Below, one piece after another: positions 10,102-21,687 of a stretch of 64,000 bases of DNA. The position numbers and the translations under genes are program-made. Position 1 is the first letter of the stretch; every line of letters begins with the position of its first letter. This DNA comes from Symbiodinium natans. Taxonomy: Eukaryota; Sar; Dinophyceae; Suessiales; Symbiodiniaceae. The notes under the pieces are model-generated. The model saw nothing but the letters and a program-made list of their open reading frames with translations, ran no database searches and was not told the origin of the DNA. The stretch lies in the NCBI GenBank assembly GCA_905221605.1, contig CAJNDS010000341.1, positions 62,001-126,000 on the forward strand, in the 5' to 3' direction.

Positions 10102-12205
10102 CCCGCACCCAGCTGCTTCCATGATCTTGGTGGCGGCCTTGCTGGCTTCTTGGAGCGGAAATCTGTGTGACTGCAGGCAGCCTTCTTCAAGACTCAGGAC
10201 GTCGTGGCACGCCAAGTACCGATGGCCAGTGCATGAAGAGCACAAACTCTTGGCGTGTGCCCGTGGCGTTGTCCGACTGAGGTCACGATAGTTCAGCAAA
10301 ATCCATTGCGCTTGGAGTTCAGGGGTCGCAGCGATATGTTGATCAAGGCAAGTCTTCATCGTCCAAGCGCTCTCTGGATGTGAAATTGTGTCAGAGCAGG
10401 TGGGCGGGCAGTTTGTAGACCTCTCCGAAGCGGAGCTGCGCCCTGACCCCAGGCTCTCCCGTTGTGGCACTCCGAAGTTGCAGCACGTTTTCCAATTTAA
10501 GCCTGAACTCCATGTTTTTTGGCGCCCTAAATGCAAGTGCCTCGCATCATAGTGGGTAGCGAAAAACTTTGTACAGGAACCCGAACCCTGTCCGCCCATT
10601 GGTTTTTGCGAGTCCAGGTCTCAAGGCCAAGCTGCTGCCACCCCCGGAGCAGACCGAGTGCGAGTCTGATGTCTTTGCTGACGAGGAGCCTCTCCCGAGA
10701 CCGAGCGGATTTGCATCGGGTTTCGGAGGTTCCGGATGTAGTGAGAGTCTGTGACAATGTCTTTGCCTGGTAGCTACGATGTAGTTCTAGTTTTGTTATG
10801 TGGTTATTATGCTGGTTCGGGGTCGAAGAAGCACCTGCCAGCACCCTTAGGACACTCCGCTCTTCAGCCCCCTGAGTCGATACTGATTTGTCTCGCTGGT
10901 TTCATATTTGCAACCTGCTAGCTTGACGCGGATGCGTCATAAGAGGACATGTGCCTGCCAACTTGCCTCTTCCGGGTTTGGCATGAAGAAGGTACATAGA
11001 CTGATTGGTTTCGCAAGCTTGCTGGCGCAGAGGGAGAGGCAGTCCAGAAGCACCGCTGAACCCACGGTCAAGAGGCCACAAGCGAGACCCCTAACAGCCC
11101 CCAGAACGAAAAGTCAGAACTGACGAGGCCTGGCACAAGCACCAGCAATGCTGAAACACCAAAGAACCAGTTCTCCATCCACGTCGCCATGACAGGTGGC
11201 GGTTGTTCCACCAGCCGATTCTGGAAGCACAGTATCGGCGCACTCGGATTGCAGCTCTTGTAGATGTGCACCTTTGTGATGTTCTGGGAGTCCCAGTTGC
11301 CTTACAGCAACCATCAGGCATGTCTTCGTAGTGGTTCTCGACCACAGATGTAGCTCCGCACGCAGGAGCGAGTGCTTCGGGGAAAGGTTCGGTGGCTTGT
11401 TCTGCAGGATCCATAGTCGGGAAAAGCAGCTTAGACAGCTCAGGAGCACTGCAGATCAACGCAAAGCTTGCAGCTCACCAGCTCCTGGAACCCCCAAAAA
11501 ATCTAACTCAGCAGCTTTTGGCATCGGTGAGACTAGAACTGACGAAGTCAACTTCGCCCTTTCAACGGCCGAGAATGGATGGGGAGATCTGGTTCAAGGA
11601 GGCCCCATCGTGGCGTGGTCACGAATCAACTAATCAGGAACGCTCTTTTAGAGATGTGTGCTGAATGCGCTTCTGCACCCAATCTCGGAGAGAAGATTGG
11701 GTGCAGGCCATGCATGCAGTGTCTGATGTTCCCGACATGATGTCGGAGTGGATTTGCGATTCTGCAGGATCTTGTCTTGTGCGCGAGCACTGATACCTTC
11801 TGGGGCAGCCTTGCACTTGCTTGGCAAACCCTTGCCCAAAGTTCGATGCTGAGTTCGAGCTGCACTGGGAGGTCTCCAAGTGGAACAGTGTACTCTGCGT
11901 GTGACGGCGGCTCTCAGATCTCTCAGGATCCAGTGTCGGGCAAAGTGGATCGACAGACTTTGCTGCGGGGCTGCCTTCTCAATTCTCCGCATCTGACTGG
12001 AGACATGACGAGTTCGGCTATGTTCAGGTTGTTCGCTGTAAGCCTGAGCAATCGCTGTGAGCAACCCGAGGCTTGGTCGGGGAGACCCGATCGAGGCCTG
12101 TTTGGACGGCGCTCCGTTCCAGGCGAATTCGGGCTGCCAAATCAAATCCCCAAGTGTCATCGCAAAGGTGGCAGAATCAACAGAAACTTGACGGTGGGTG
12201 TGACT

Positions 12206-12233
12206 CTGTGTGTGTGTGTGTGTGCGTGCGTAC
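12206..12233 (+). repeat. (GT)n microsatellite
   Basis: Run of GT units ending in GCGTGCG within the NRPS-like gene interval. Confidence 0.8.
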
Positions 12234-14164
12234 ACGAGAGCTGTCTTCCTGCGAGTTTAGAGCGTTTGAGAGGTTGAGAATGCAGCCGGTTTGGTTGCTC
12301 GCTGTGGCCTTTGCGGGTGGCTTGAACCTCAACGCTTTGCCCGGATCCTGGGCACAGACCTCTGAAGCTCCTAAAATCCTGCATCCTGCATAGCAACAGT
12401 TCCTAGTAGGTGCAATAGCAGTCATGAGAGCAGATTGTAAAGCTGTGGGCTGTGGGGTTCGGGTTAAGCCGAGCTGCGAAGGATAGGCTGGCAGGCATCA
12501 TTTTTGATGCTGCGGCACCGTCAGGCTCAGCTGGTTCATCTGGCGCAAGCCTCTGGGCAGGCCGCTCATCGGAGACCACTACGCTGTTGTTTGGTTTGGT
12601 CTCTTTATTGGTAGACGACAATCAGTTGTGGCCGGCCTTGGTTGTGCAGGCCAGGCGCCAAAAGCCTGTTGCAGGCATCTTTGCATGTGGCCTTGGCACC
12701 GGCCTTAGGGTGACACAGCTCAATAGATGTGGCGACATGCTGAGCTGGGCCTTTCAAGGCGCCTTATTTCTGGCTCTTGACGCTGTACATCCCGCAGCGA
12801 GCCTGCAGGTCGGCTTGGACCGATGCGCTTCCGAGCTTCTGTTGGCTTCTGTTGCCTTAGTGCGAGGAATTTCTTCAACAACATACCATTTGGACGTCTT
12901 GGAGCGCGCTAGCCTCAGGCTTCGCATGCGGTGATCTGGCGCGCGTTTGACAACAATGTTCGAGAACATCTTGCACCTACGTGACACAGCTTGCGCATCA
13001 GAACAAAGGGGTTGGGGCACTGGGTTGTCCAAGTTTGGGTCTTCCAGCACTGGTAGCTGGTAGCACCGAAAGTGCAATCAAAATCCTGCCGTCATCAGTG
13101 AATGGAAGCCACTCAGTTTGTCTGTGATTGCGGATGGCAGATTCTCCAGTCTGTCCTGGAAGCATGATGACAGTGCGTGCCGGTCTTTTGAACCTTTAAG
13201 GTTGTGCATTTGGTACCAGCTGATCCGCTCAGGGGATGCTCGCACCAGTCCCAGTTGCAGCCCTTGTGCTGTGAGAAGCATGTGTTCCTGCAGACACAAG
13301 TTCGACACTTAGCAGGTAACAGGTGCCAGGCGTCACACGCGGCAATCACACCCCTCGCGCGGGCGCACGAGCTCTTCATACTCATATGTTCTTGAGCTGA
13401 AGCCGTGCCGACTCCACAAGCTTGGTTTTGTCTTTGTGTTTGGAAGATGGAGACTGATGTGAACATTTATGTGATGAAGTCGGTGTCTGCGATTATTTGA
13501 AATCCTTATTCTGTGATCTCGTTGCCCAGTAGCAGAACTGGCTTGAGTCTTGAGCGCCTGTGAAGAATTGCACAGCGCGTAAAGACAAACCCGACAGAGC
13601 CTGCGCATCAAGCGCGTCAAGTAGATGCGTCCAGAGTCTCTGGCCATTGAGCCAAGATTTTCCATGGCTTCCCCGACATTCCAATGCAGAGATGTCCATC
13701 AGGTCTGCGATGGCTGTCTGGAGCCGCCTTCGCGGGTTGCACCGGTACGGGCATGGGACTGGCCATGAGGCCCGCTCTGCATCGCTTTGCCATATGAACG
13801 TGATAGAAAAACAAACCGTTGAACCAGCCGGACTTTGGAACTAAAATGAAGGCGCGGGCGCTTCCTTGCCTGGTGGCTGACCTTCTGGCTGGCCATCCCA
13901 GAGATTGCGGAGGCTCGTGCTGTGTGAGAGTGGAGAGACTGAGATACTCCTGGAGGGCTCCAGAAATCTCCAAAAAGGCCGAGTGTGGGTGGTGGCTGAA
14001 GATGAGCAACTGGCAAATGTACTTTGCCAGACTCCGAGCTGTTTTGTCGTGATCATGACTCATGTCAGCGGTGCTCCTCTCTCCAGTATCACAGAGGACA
14101 CGCTGGTTTCATTCGTGTTGGAGGCGCGCAGCAGGCTTGGCGCGGAAGATGGCAGAAGCATGGT

Positions 14165-14287
14165 ATAGTTGAGCAAGACGGTCTGTTATACCCAACCCAG
14201 AAGCCCAGAAGGATTCTTGCCAGGAGCACTGAGTTGTGTGAGAACATTGTGGAGGCAACCGCTTTGGCGAGCTTTAGAATCTTTTGA
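14165..14287 (+). CDS. candidate exon: adenylation C-terminal subdomain
   Basis: Frame reads VEQDGLLYPTQKPRRILA then RSTELCENIVEATALAS. The order D-G-x-L, basic R-x-I-L, then a TEL-x-x-x-x-V-E stretch resembles the ANL pattern DGxLxxxGRKKDxI followed by GEYVxPxxVE. The likeness is loose and no splice sites were confirmed, so this is a hypothesis that depends on the surrounding NRPS exons. Confidence 0.25.
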   Translation: MVEQDGLLYPTQKPRRILARSTELCENIVEATALASFRIF

Positions 14288-15897
14288 CCGTTAAGTGATG
14301 TCCTGGCAGTTGCTTTGTTCACTTCCCCATACGGCGCGGGAGTGGAATGAGAGTGGCAGCCTCAGATCATGGGAGTGGGAGGTCTTTTGGCCTGTTTGGT
14401 CTTTTGGTCCTTTTGGTTGTTTCGATGCCTGCATACGATTCCATGGGCCGATGTTTGTTGAAAAGGCCCCGGAGAGAAAAACAAATTGGTGAGTCATCAT
14501 CGGCTGCAACCGACTGCTTCCGAAAGCTTGAGGCTGGCGGAGTGGAAGTTTGCCATACGAGCCACCAGAGGAGCTTCAAGGTGTATGCCTGAGATCGCAC
14601 TTGTCATGTGTCCGTGCACCATCACGTGATGAAGGTTTCCACAACCTCGGCGCTGAGCCGCCGCAGGTCGGAATGTGGGTGAAAGCGGAATACAGTGAAG
14701 TCAGGGAAAGATGTACATTCTGCCACCAGTCGGGCGCGTTAGCGGGGTGCGGTGCGGGGTGACTCCGCGTGACTGTCTTCCCGGCTGCTCCGTCTTTCCT
14801 CTTTGGCTACCGGTCCCTCCACATTTATTTTGTGTTTTTATTTGGGGCGGGGTGGGGGGTACGAGGCAGCCATTGACATTTTCGGACTTTTCTTGGGAGA
14901 TGATGAAACATGAGAAAGTCAAGGGGCAGAGCTCTGCCTCCACCCAAAGACGCACCGGGTTTTTCGGCCACGCTCTTCGGGGCTTGCCTGGCATCTTCCT
15001 CAAGACCTGCCGGCAGCACGTCAGAGTTAAGGCAGTTAAGGGCTTTGGAAGTCGAAGCCCAAAAAGCAGACTAGTCAATCGTGCTAACTACGCCTGTGAC
15101 ACCGGCTCCCGGAGCTTGGCAACGCAGACAGTTTGCAGTGTACATGTAGCTGTACGGTTGCACTCTCGCACACAAACCTTCGACCCCACAAGCGTTTTGT
15201 CCATCCTCAGATGTGCAACTCACCAACAAGATGCGAGTCAGCCGGTGAAGCAAAGGCACAAAAGAGATGCAAGTGAGCCGGTGAAAAAGTACAAGTGGGA
15301 CGAAGAACAGCTTCTGACAAGATGCAAGTGACTGAGAGCCCATGAGGGACTCCGGGTCTGGGGAGGCATTGCTTGGCCTGATGATCTAAACACGGGGCGG
15401 CGACGAGTTTCTCTCTTATCTTCATGGCACGAAGAGTACAGCAAGGAATGGTAACAAGTCGCCACATGTGTATGCTTGAAATGTGTGGTCCCCTTCGAAG
15501 GTGGCGGATGCATCTGAAGATTCGTTGGAGCCGGCCGAGCTAGCGCCAGCATTGAGCCTGGTTTGTCAGGCAAGAGCTTCCAACATCCGCCTCAGCCGAT
15601 ACTAACCGAGCACATGCCTTGTGGAAGGAGTGTGACGTAGAAGCTGACACGGCGCAAATGTCGCAAGTCGAGCACGACGGTGGAGGCACCATCTGGTGCT
15701 AGAGAGCAAAAGATCCCGCAACAATGTGTGCATCGCCCCACTCGCAGGGGAGGCAAGTCTTTTGCCGACCGAGTTGCCCCAAAGCCCGCCTGCTGAGGCG
15801 GGGGAAGGTGTGCATGCAGCTGCCCAAGGTGTTCGAAGATATGCTTAAGAGCAACATGTAATTAAGACAGTGGAGTTTCTTGTGTTGTTGTTGATAG

Positions 15898-16290
15898 CAG
15901 CAGCAGCAGGAGGAGGAGGAGAAGGAGGAGGAGGAGGAGGAGGAGGAGGAGGAGGAGGAGGAGGAGGAGGAGGAGGAGGAGGAGGAGGCGGAGGAGGAGG
16001 AGGAGGAGGGAGAGGAGGAGGAGGAGGAGGAGGAGGGGAGGAGGAGGAGGAGGAGGAGGAGGAGGAGGAGGAGGAGGAGGAGGAGGAGGAGGAGGAGGAG
16101 GAGGAGGAGGAGGAGGAGCAGGAGGAGCAGGAGCAGTAGGAGCAGCAGGAGCAGCAGGAGCAGCAGGAGCAGCAGGAGCAGCAGAGCAGGAGCAGCAGGA
16201 GAGCAGGAGGAGCAGGACGAGTAGGAGCAGTAGGAGCAGCAGGAGCAGCAGGAGAGCAGGAGCAGCAGGAGAGCAGGAGAGCAGGAGGTT
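15898..16290 (+). repeat. (GGA)n/(GCA GGA)n purine microsatellite, about 390 bp
   Basis: Nearly pure GGA triplets from 15908 to about 16120, turning into GCAGGA/GCAGCA units to 16290. It sits in the intron about 110 bp upstream of the carrier-domain exon. All three + frames (poly-Gly, poly-Glu, poly-Arg) and the minus frames (poly-Pro, poly-Ser, poly-Leu) are open only because of the repeat. The + strand is almost all purine, so triplex formation is possible. Confidence 0.95.
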
Positions 16291-16399
16291 GGGGAGATCG
16301 GGGCCAGGGTCGACTATTGCATCCCTTGTCCCGTGCTCCCCGGTTCTTTTCCTGATTTCCGCCATCATATTTCCCTACCTCGTACATGCTATCTGCTAG

Positions 16400-17650
16400 G
16401 ACGCGGCAGAAGAAGCGGCAGCCCCTGGCAGTGGGTTGAATGCAGCAGCAAAGGCGGAATCGAAGTCGGAATGCAGCCATTCGGACAACGAGAGCAAGGA
16501 GGCCTTGGGAGAGAGCCTCTCACAAGCTGTAGAAGTGGCGGCCAGTTCGCCTTGCGACAGTGACTCGGAGAACGAGTCCTGGGCCTGTGTGGACTGCAAG
16601 TGTCCCCTGCCTTGGGGATCTGATTGGCGGCAGGAAGACACCTCGTTTTACTGCAAGGCCTGCTACAATGACTTCGATAACAGGTGGTGGGAGTTTCACA
16701 CTCGCGACGTGTTGGACTCCGGCCCGGTGCCCGATGAGAGATTGCAGGAAACGCCAGATGCAGTGACTCCCGGGAGTCCCCGCGGGTCGGAGACACTCCA
16801 CACTACATCTGTGGCCGGTACGGTGCTCGTCCAACTCTTGCAGCCTATGTTTAGCAATCTTCACAACGACAGTCGCCTGTCAGGCATTGACTCCTTGGCA
16901 GTCCTGACTCTTTGCCGTCAACTTCGTATGGCCATTCCCAACCTCGCTATCCGGCCTCAAGATGTTTTCCAGTGCGGTACAGTTCGGGATCTGCTGAGCA
17001 TGGTTGAGAATGTTGAGAAGGACACGGGCGAGGCCGAACTCCAGATGCCGGAAGCTCTTGGAGATACGGGTGTTGGTCGGGCAATTTGGTTCGCGCCGGG
17101 GCAGGTGAAGAGCACCTGCAAGTGGCTCTACGGCTGCCGCGGATTGCTCGACGAGCGATGCTTCAAGCGAGCTGCTGCTCAGCTCATAGCTCGTCATGAA
17201 GGCTTAAGGGCAGAGTTTGAAGATGGGGCAGGCATGGAGATCCTCCGCTTCATGCGTGATGTTGTGCCTCTACATCTCATCTTATGGCAAGAGCTGGAGA
17301 AGAGTGGCCGACTTCTGCCGATGGTCCGAGGCTGCCGGAGGCTCATCTCGAAGGCTTTCAGGGCCTGCTGGCCTCGGTCTGTACCTCAACGCGTGACGGC
17401 CTCCTTCCTGGAGGATCGGATATGGGTGGTACGCTGCAAAACGTGGCGGGAGGTTGAGCAAGCCTCGCATCGACTACGGCAGGAGTGGGAGCCACCTTTC
17501 ACCTTGGGGCTCTTCCTACTGGAGAAGCCTTCAGAGCAAGAGCGAGACATTCTGAATCCTGCAGAAGCTGGCAAGGGAGCTGGTAGCCCTGAGGAGAGAT
17601 TCAAGCAGCCATTGCCTGCTAAGTCTAAGTGTATTGCAGCCAATGCTCAG
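16400..17650 (+). CDS. NRPS-like gene exon: Cys-rich insert, carrier protein and start of condensation domain
   Basis: Exon bounded by a CTAG acceptor (16398-16399) and a CAG|GT donor (17650/17651). After an acidic Ser-rich linker comes a Cys cluster, CVDCKC then CKAC about 20 residues later, suggesting a small zinc ribbon. Next is a peptidyl-carrier-like segment: RLSGIDSLAVLTL followed by QDVFQCGTVRDLL, where the Ser at 16892-16894 is the expected 4'-phosphopantetheine site (usual motif GGDSL or GGHSL). The following stretch GRAIWFAPGQ and ARHEGLRAEF (around 17200) matches the start and the R-H-E-x-L-R motif of condensation domains. It continues in frame into the exon at 17694. Confidence 0.7.
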
Positions 17651-17693
17651 GTCCAGGAGACAAGTTTCACTACACATATTTGTTTCGCTGCAG

Positions 17694-17815
17694 GACTGGG
17701 GTGCGCCGAGCAGCTTTCTGCAGTTCGTCGTCTCTCATGCCTACTCTGCCAGCTTCATGCAACAAGGTTTTCTGAAGCACATGGTGCAACTTTCCCGCTC
17801 TCGCTCAGGATGGCT
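17694..17815 (+). CDS. NRPS-like gene exon: condensation-domain catalytic-motif region
   Basis: Splicing out 17651-17693 (GT-AG, 43 bp) joins codon CAG to GAC in frame. The exon then reads DWGAPSSFLQFVVSHAYSAS, placing SHAYSAS where condensation domains have HHxxxDG. The second His is kept but Asp is Ala, so condensation chemistry may be altered or lost. The exon ends before the stop at 17820; the exact donor is unresolved. Confidence 0.55.
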
Positions 17816-18778
17816 ACTGTAGCGTCCCCTTGGTTCAAGATTTCGCATCGCTTTACGCTCAAGAGGAGGTGGCGTTGCTCAGAGCGTAAGCGCACAGCGT
17901 GAGCTTACGACACTTCGTGTCAGGAAGTGCTTCTGGGAGCAAGTCAAAGCCGGGGCCTCAGATATCATGCTGTCGCATGCTGTCGTATGCTGTCATATGT
18001 CATGTGCAGTCCGGTGCATGCTGTGCCTCCCACAGAGAACAGAGGTGCGTTGCGCAAGGCAACCCAGGGCAGGTGCGGCCGATGTGTTGCGATGGTCAGT
18101 GGTACGCGAGCACGCTCCAGGTCAGAGTGGAATCACTTGGTCCCGCTTTCTTCCGGAGCTACCTTTGAGGCCGTCAGTCTCCAGGGCAATCTGCACAAAG
18201 TACTGCGAAGCAGAATGCGAGGGAAAAGGCGGCGGAAAGAGACAAATGAACAAACTCTGTCCCTTGGTGGCAGGTCCTGGAGTCAAGGCTTTTTGCGGCG
18301 ATGGACTTCCGGCCATCTTGGAGTCACCCGGAGCCCCTGCTGAGAAGTTGAGATCCAGCTGCCCGCCTGCCGTCTGTGCTGTGAGTAAGAGCAGCACTAG
18401 CACAATCAACCCCCCAACTTATCGTGAACAGTTCGAGATGTCATGAACAGGTGCAAAAAGGTGCAGACTCCGCACTCAAAACTACAGGAGCAGCTCTCGT
18501 TGCGAGCAGCGATCTTTGACGAGACGCCGAAGAAGCAGCCGTGGGTCTACGACCACGAGGCTCCACGGAGGGCCCCAGCGAGTGCCGAAGCGAGCGGAGA
18601 GTGCGAATTTGGGCATGTGAGTGCATCTCTGAGTACGAGTACATTTCTGAGTACGTTTGAGAACATTTGAGTACGCATGAGACCCTTTGTGAGAACAAGC
18701 TGCCACAGGTTCTTGTGGAGGGGAAGGCGGTGGAAGCCCTCCATCGAAATGCCAAAGCGTGCGCCACCAGAAAGCAGC

Positions 18779-18796
18779 AGAGAGAGAGAGAGAGAG
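18779..18796 (+). repeat. (AG)n microsatellite
   Basis: Nine AG units inside the NRPS-like gene interval, about 45 bp before an exon acceptor. Confidence 0.8.
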
Positions 18797-18841
18797 TCCC
18801 TTCTTCGACAAGCATTGGCCGTGCCGCTCTGATCGTCGCAG

Positions 18842-18930
18842 GTATGGGCTTCCGTTTGATGTGGTACTGCTCTCCATCGTGCTGGCGGCTAGCTTCAAAG
18901 CAACCTGGGCACTGGAGAAACTGAGGCAGG
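18842..18930 (+). CDS. NRPS-like gene exon: condensation-domain helix region
   Basis: After the acceptor CGCAG (18837-18841) the frame reads YGLPFDVVLLSIVLAASF, then KATWALEKL. This fits the part of condensation domains that reads P-F-D-V-L-L-A-A-x-x-x-x-L in the C-terminal half. Placement depends on the neighbouring exons; the donor is not fixed. Confidence 0.45.
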
Positions 18931-19499
18931 AGGCACTGTCTGCTGCAAACAATGTCTCCCTTACAGCCCAGCACAGGCTTTCAGGAGGGAGGAAGAAATC
19001 AAGACACTCCACCTGAAGGGTGAAGCCCTGAATTTTGCTACTCGTAGGCCTTTTGGGTCAAGGGCATCCTGCGAGATGGAGTGAACGTGGGCTCGGAAAC
19101 GTGGCAGTCTGAAAAGTCATCGGTGTGGGCGTTTGACGCTTCCAAAAGAGCACGATGCATCGCCACGGATGCCCTTCAAGGATGCAAACGTCCCAACCAT
19201 GGCAATGGTTTGTGTTCCTTTGCGAAAGCTTCCTCAGACAGAGGTGGTATTGTTGAAGGAGAAAACTGAGAAAGCTGTCAAACCACTCAGATCCCCGGCA
19301 ATGCTGCCCAAGACCAGCTGGATTGAAGCCGAATGCTTGGCGAGGTCATTCTACAAAGGTGTATCGCCTCAGGACTCGTCGCTTGTAGACACAGGTAGCA
19401 TTTCACACGATTGGCATGTCACTGCTGGTTTGCCTGGCAGATCCTTTTTGAGTAGATGCAAAACGGGTTCTTGCGAAACATCCTGGCAAGACGGCCCGC

Positions 19500-19676
19500 A
19501 GGATTTTGCGGCTTCTAAGACGGAGTTGTCCCTTCCCCTGACGCTGTATGCCCCTATGCCGATGCCTCGAAGTTTGGTGTGTGCAGTGAAGGAGAGGGAA
19601 AGGCTATTGCTTGTTTGGATTCAGGCGAGACGGAAGCCTGAACGATGCCATGGTTGGCCTCTTCAGTGATTGGAGG
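19500..19676 (+). CDS. NRPS-like gene exons joined by a GC-AG intron (condensation domain)
   Basis: Upstream exon ends SLPLTLYAP plus two bases at 19557; the next starts at 19625. Removing 19558-19624 (67 bp, starts GC, ends CAG) gives LYAPM-RDGSLNDAMVG-LFSDWR in one frame. This matches the condensation-domain segment before and including the G-L-F-x-(N/D)-W/T motif. Without removing the intron the two parts are in different frames with stops between, so the intron is well supported. The downstream donor is probably AGG|GTGCAA at 19676/19677. Confidence 0.6.
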
Positions 19677-19993
19677 GTGCAATGCCTCAGCCAACCAGCA
19701 TGCCAAGTGCATGGCTTGAATTCCCAGCAATGTAGATAAGGACTTGACAGTGGCCTGCAGTTCGTCGGTGAGCTTGCCGCTGCCTCGTTCAGTGATGTGC
19801 TAGCTGCTAGTTATCACGAGCCCATTGAAGGTCGGGCGTCTCATGCTCAAAAGGAGGTTCGAAAAAGCTATAAAAAGCTACGTGCAGTAGAATGTGGTTC
19901 GAGCCCGAGGTTGGGATTTTGCTTGGAGGTTGCAGATCTCATACGCTTCCGGAGGCAAGAGCTGTCGTGGGCATGAGCGCATGAGCGCAGACT

Positions 19994-20230
19994 GTGCATG
20001 GAAGACTGTGGAAGAATGTCTTGAATCCCAGGTGGGAAATGTTTGATCCGGTTCAGAATGGCAACAACATCTTGGTGAACATCCTTCCCCTCGATGAGCA
20101 GGACAGCTCTCGTTGCGGCTTTTGTGTTCTCCGATCTCAGCGGCTCAGTGTTCGAAGAGTTCGAAGAGCCTGGTTCGAAGGCACGCGGCCAGCAGCATTT
20201 CAAGCAGACCCGGGCCCATGAGCAGGGACC
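19994..20230 (+). CDS. NRPS-like gene, probable last condensation exon
   Basis: The frame has LNPRWEMFDPVQN followed by ILVNILPLDE, resembling the late condensation-domain segment W-x-x-F-x-P-x-x-N and VN-x-LPLD. Another frame over the end (20094-20200) is also open. The end of the gene was not fixed; no thioesterase or reductase domain was recognised after it. Confidence 0.4.
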
Positions 20231-20490
20231 TCAAGCCAACACATGCCACATGCAAAGAGCCAGTGGTTCTTTTTGGCTTGGCTTCAAGCTGCATCGTCCT
20301 ATGACACACGTAGGTATGGTGGCATGCGTCACGCAGCAGCTGATCGTCGAAGGACTCCAGCTTGAGCTTTGAGGCTTTGCTAATCGTTGCAGACCTTTGA
20401 GCCTAGGGCTTTCAGAGCTCCGCATCGCCCGATGCGGATAACGTTGGAACAAGAGGCCGGGCGGGCTCGCCAAGCAGGCTTTGCCGTGTT

Positions 20491-20560
20491 TGTCCATGTG
20501 CCATGTGCCTTGCCCATGTGCCTTGCCCATGTGCCCATTGCCCATGTGCTTTGCCCTTGT
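20491..20560 (+). repeat. short tandem repeat, unit about CCTTGCCCATGTG
   Basis: Four to five imperfect 13-bp units in a row (CCATGTGCCTTGCCCATGTG and variants). Both strands are open through it, which creates false frames with H, M, G, Q or P, C, A. Confidence 0.8.
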
Positions 20561-20565
20561 GATGC

Positions 20566-21687
20566 TCACCTGTCCGCTGGTGCATTTGTCGGTGCAGGCT
20601 CCTGACGCATGGCGCGGCCAGCATGTTTGACAGAATATTGACAATAAAAAGTTCCGTTATTCCAATACACGCATGACTGGGCGGGGCTTGTTGGCTTTGG
20701 CGATGTTTGGGGTCCTTCATGCGGATGTGGTCGCGGCATGGCCGGCATGGTAGCGAACTCAATGACTCCCTTCGACAGAGCCTGCGCCTGTAACCTTCAG
20801 CCGCTGAGCTGAATCACCCAAAGCAGAGAACATGCTTTTCATGGCTTCATTCATTGATAGCAGGTGGATCAACCTCAACATCAACGCCGAGAATTTCTCG
20901 ACCTCATGGTGCCGCTCGTTTGTAAAGAACTTGAAGGAGTGCGTGCAGGCCTGGCGTGTGTGTGGTCAGCTTTTTGATCGGCGAAAGGGCTTCCGAGCGG
21001 CACGGTGCTGTGGACGGCTTGTCGAGTCCCTTTTTGCAAGCAGGACTTGCAGTGCCAGCCGCTGCGGCCTGTGCTAGTTGCAGGCACGCTTGCCCGACAT
21101 TAGTGAGTCAGAAAGTATGCAAGTAAAAATGCAAGTCGAAAGAGATGTTGGAAGCTGTGGCGCTCGGCAGGGTGAAGTCGTCCCGGTTTCATGTGCCTGC
21201 AGCTGAAAGCAGCTGAATGCAGCTTTGCATCGTGGAGCGCAGAGATGTTGGGTGCATCGGTGGTGAGCCAGGGCGACTTGATGCCGAGGGGAACGGCACC
21301 GTTCAGGAGACTGTCAGGCTTCGGAACATTCGGCAGGCGACGAGGCTGTGGCATTGGTGGCGGCTCTTTGCGGACTGCCGGACCAGTCGGAATGGCACAA
21401 GGAAGCCAGTGGAAGGAAGCTAGCGTTGGTGCGTGTGTAAAAACTGAAGTTTCGCGCCGGGCGTCCTCTTGTTCTTTGGCATTACATGGAGCGCCATGGA
21501 GTCTGTCAAGGTGATGCTTCTCAAGTGTTTGTTGTGTTTTGCTGTGCTGCAGCAGGAAGCTCAATGGCTGTCTCCCCTGTCACACACATTGGAAGTGAAC
21601 CCTAGGGAGCTGAGTGATCTGAGTGCCATATAGTGCCATCCGATCGGTGTGTAAGTTGTTGGAAGCCCTGCTGCCCAAAGAGAAGCC
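20566..21687. other. spacer, no gene recognised
   Basis: Short frames only (for example + 20832-21077, + 21191-21514) and no family motif. A spacer between the NRPS-like and the SET-domain genes. Confidence 0.35.

Larger units (their letters stand above)
10102..16399 (+). other. long intronic region with unresolved exons of the NRPS-like gene
   Basis: Between the adenylation exon and the carrier exon the rest of the adenylation domain must be encoded if the gene is intact. Best candidate: + 14165-14287, with EQDGLLYP and KPRRILAR resembling the D-G-x-L and hinge/GRK region before the catalytic Lys of ANL enzymes. Other open frames (11392-11664, 12452-12934, 13905-14168) gave no match. A direct repeat of GATGCRAGTSAGCCGGTGAA lies at 15231 and 15268. 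The rest shows nothing. Confidence 0.35.

Noticed and set aside
15845-16480. Poly-Pro/Ser/Leu and poly-Gly/Glu ORFs
   Set aside because: Simple translation of the GGA microsatellite in six frames.
19889-19900. GGTTCGAGCCC as a possible tRNA B-box
   Set aside because: No matching A-box, acceptor stem or anticodon stem could be built around it.
20491-20560. CRISPR-like repeat
   Set aside because: Units are contiguous 13-bp repeats without spacers, in a eukaryotic context.
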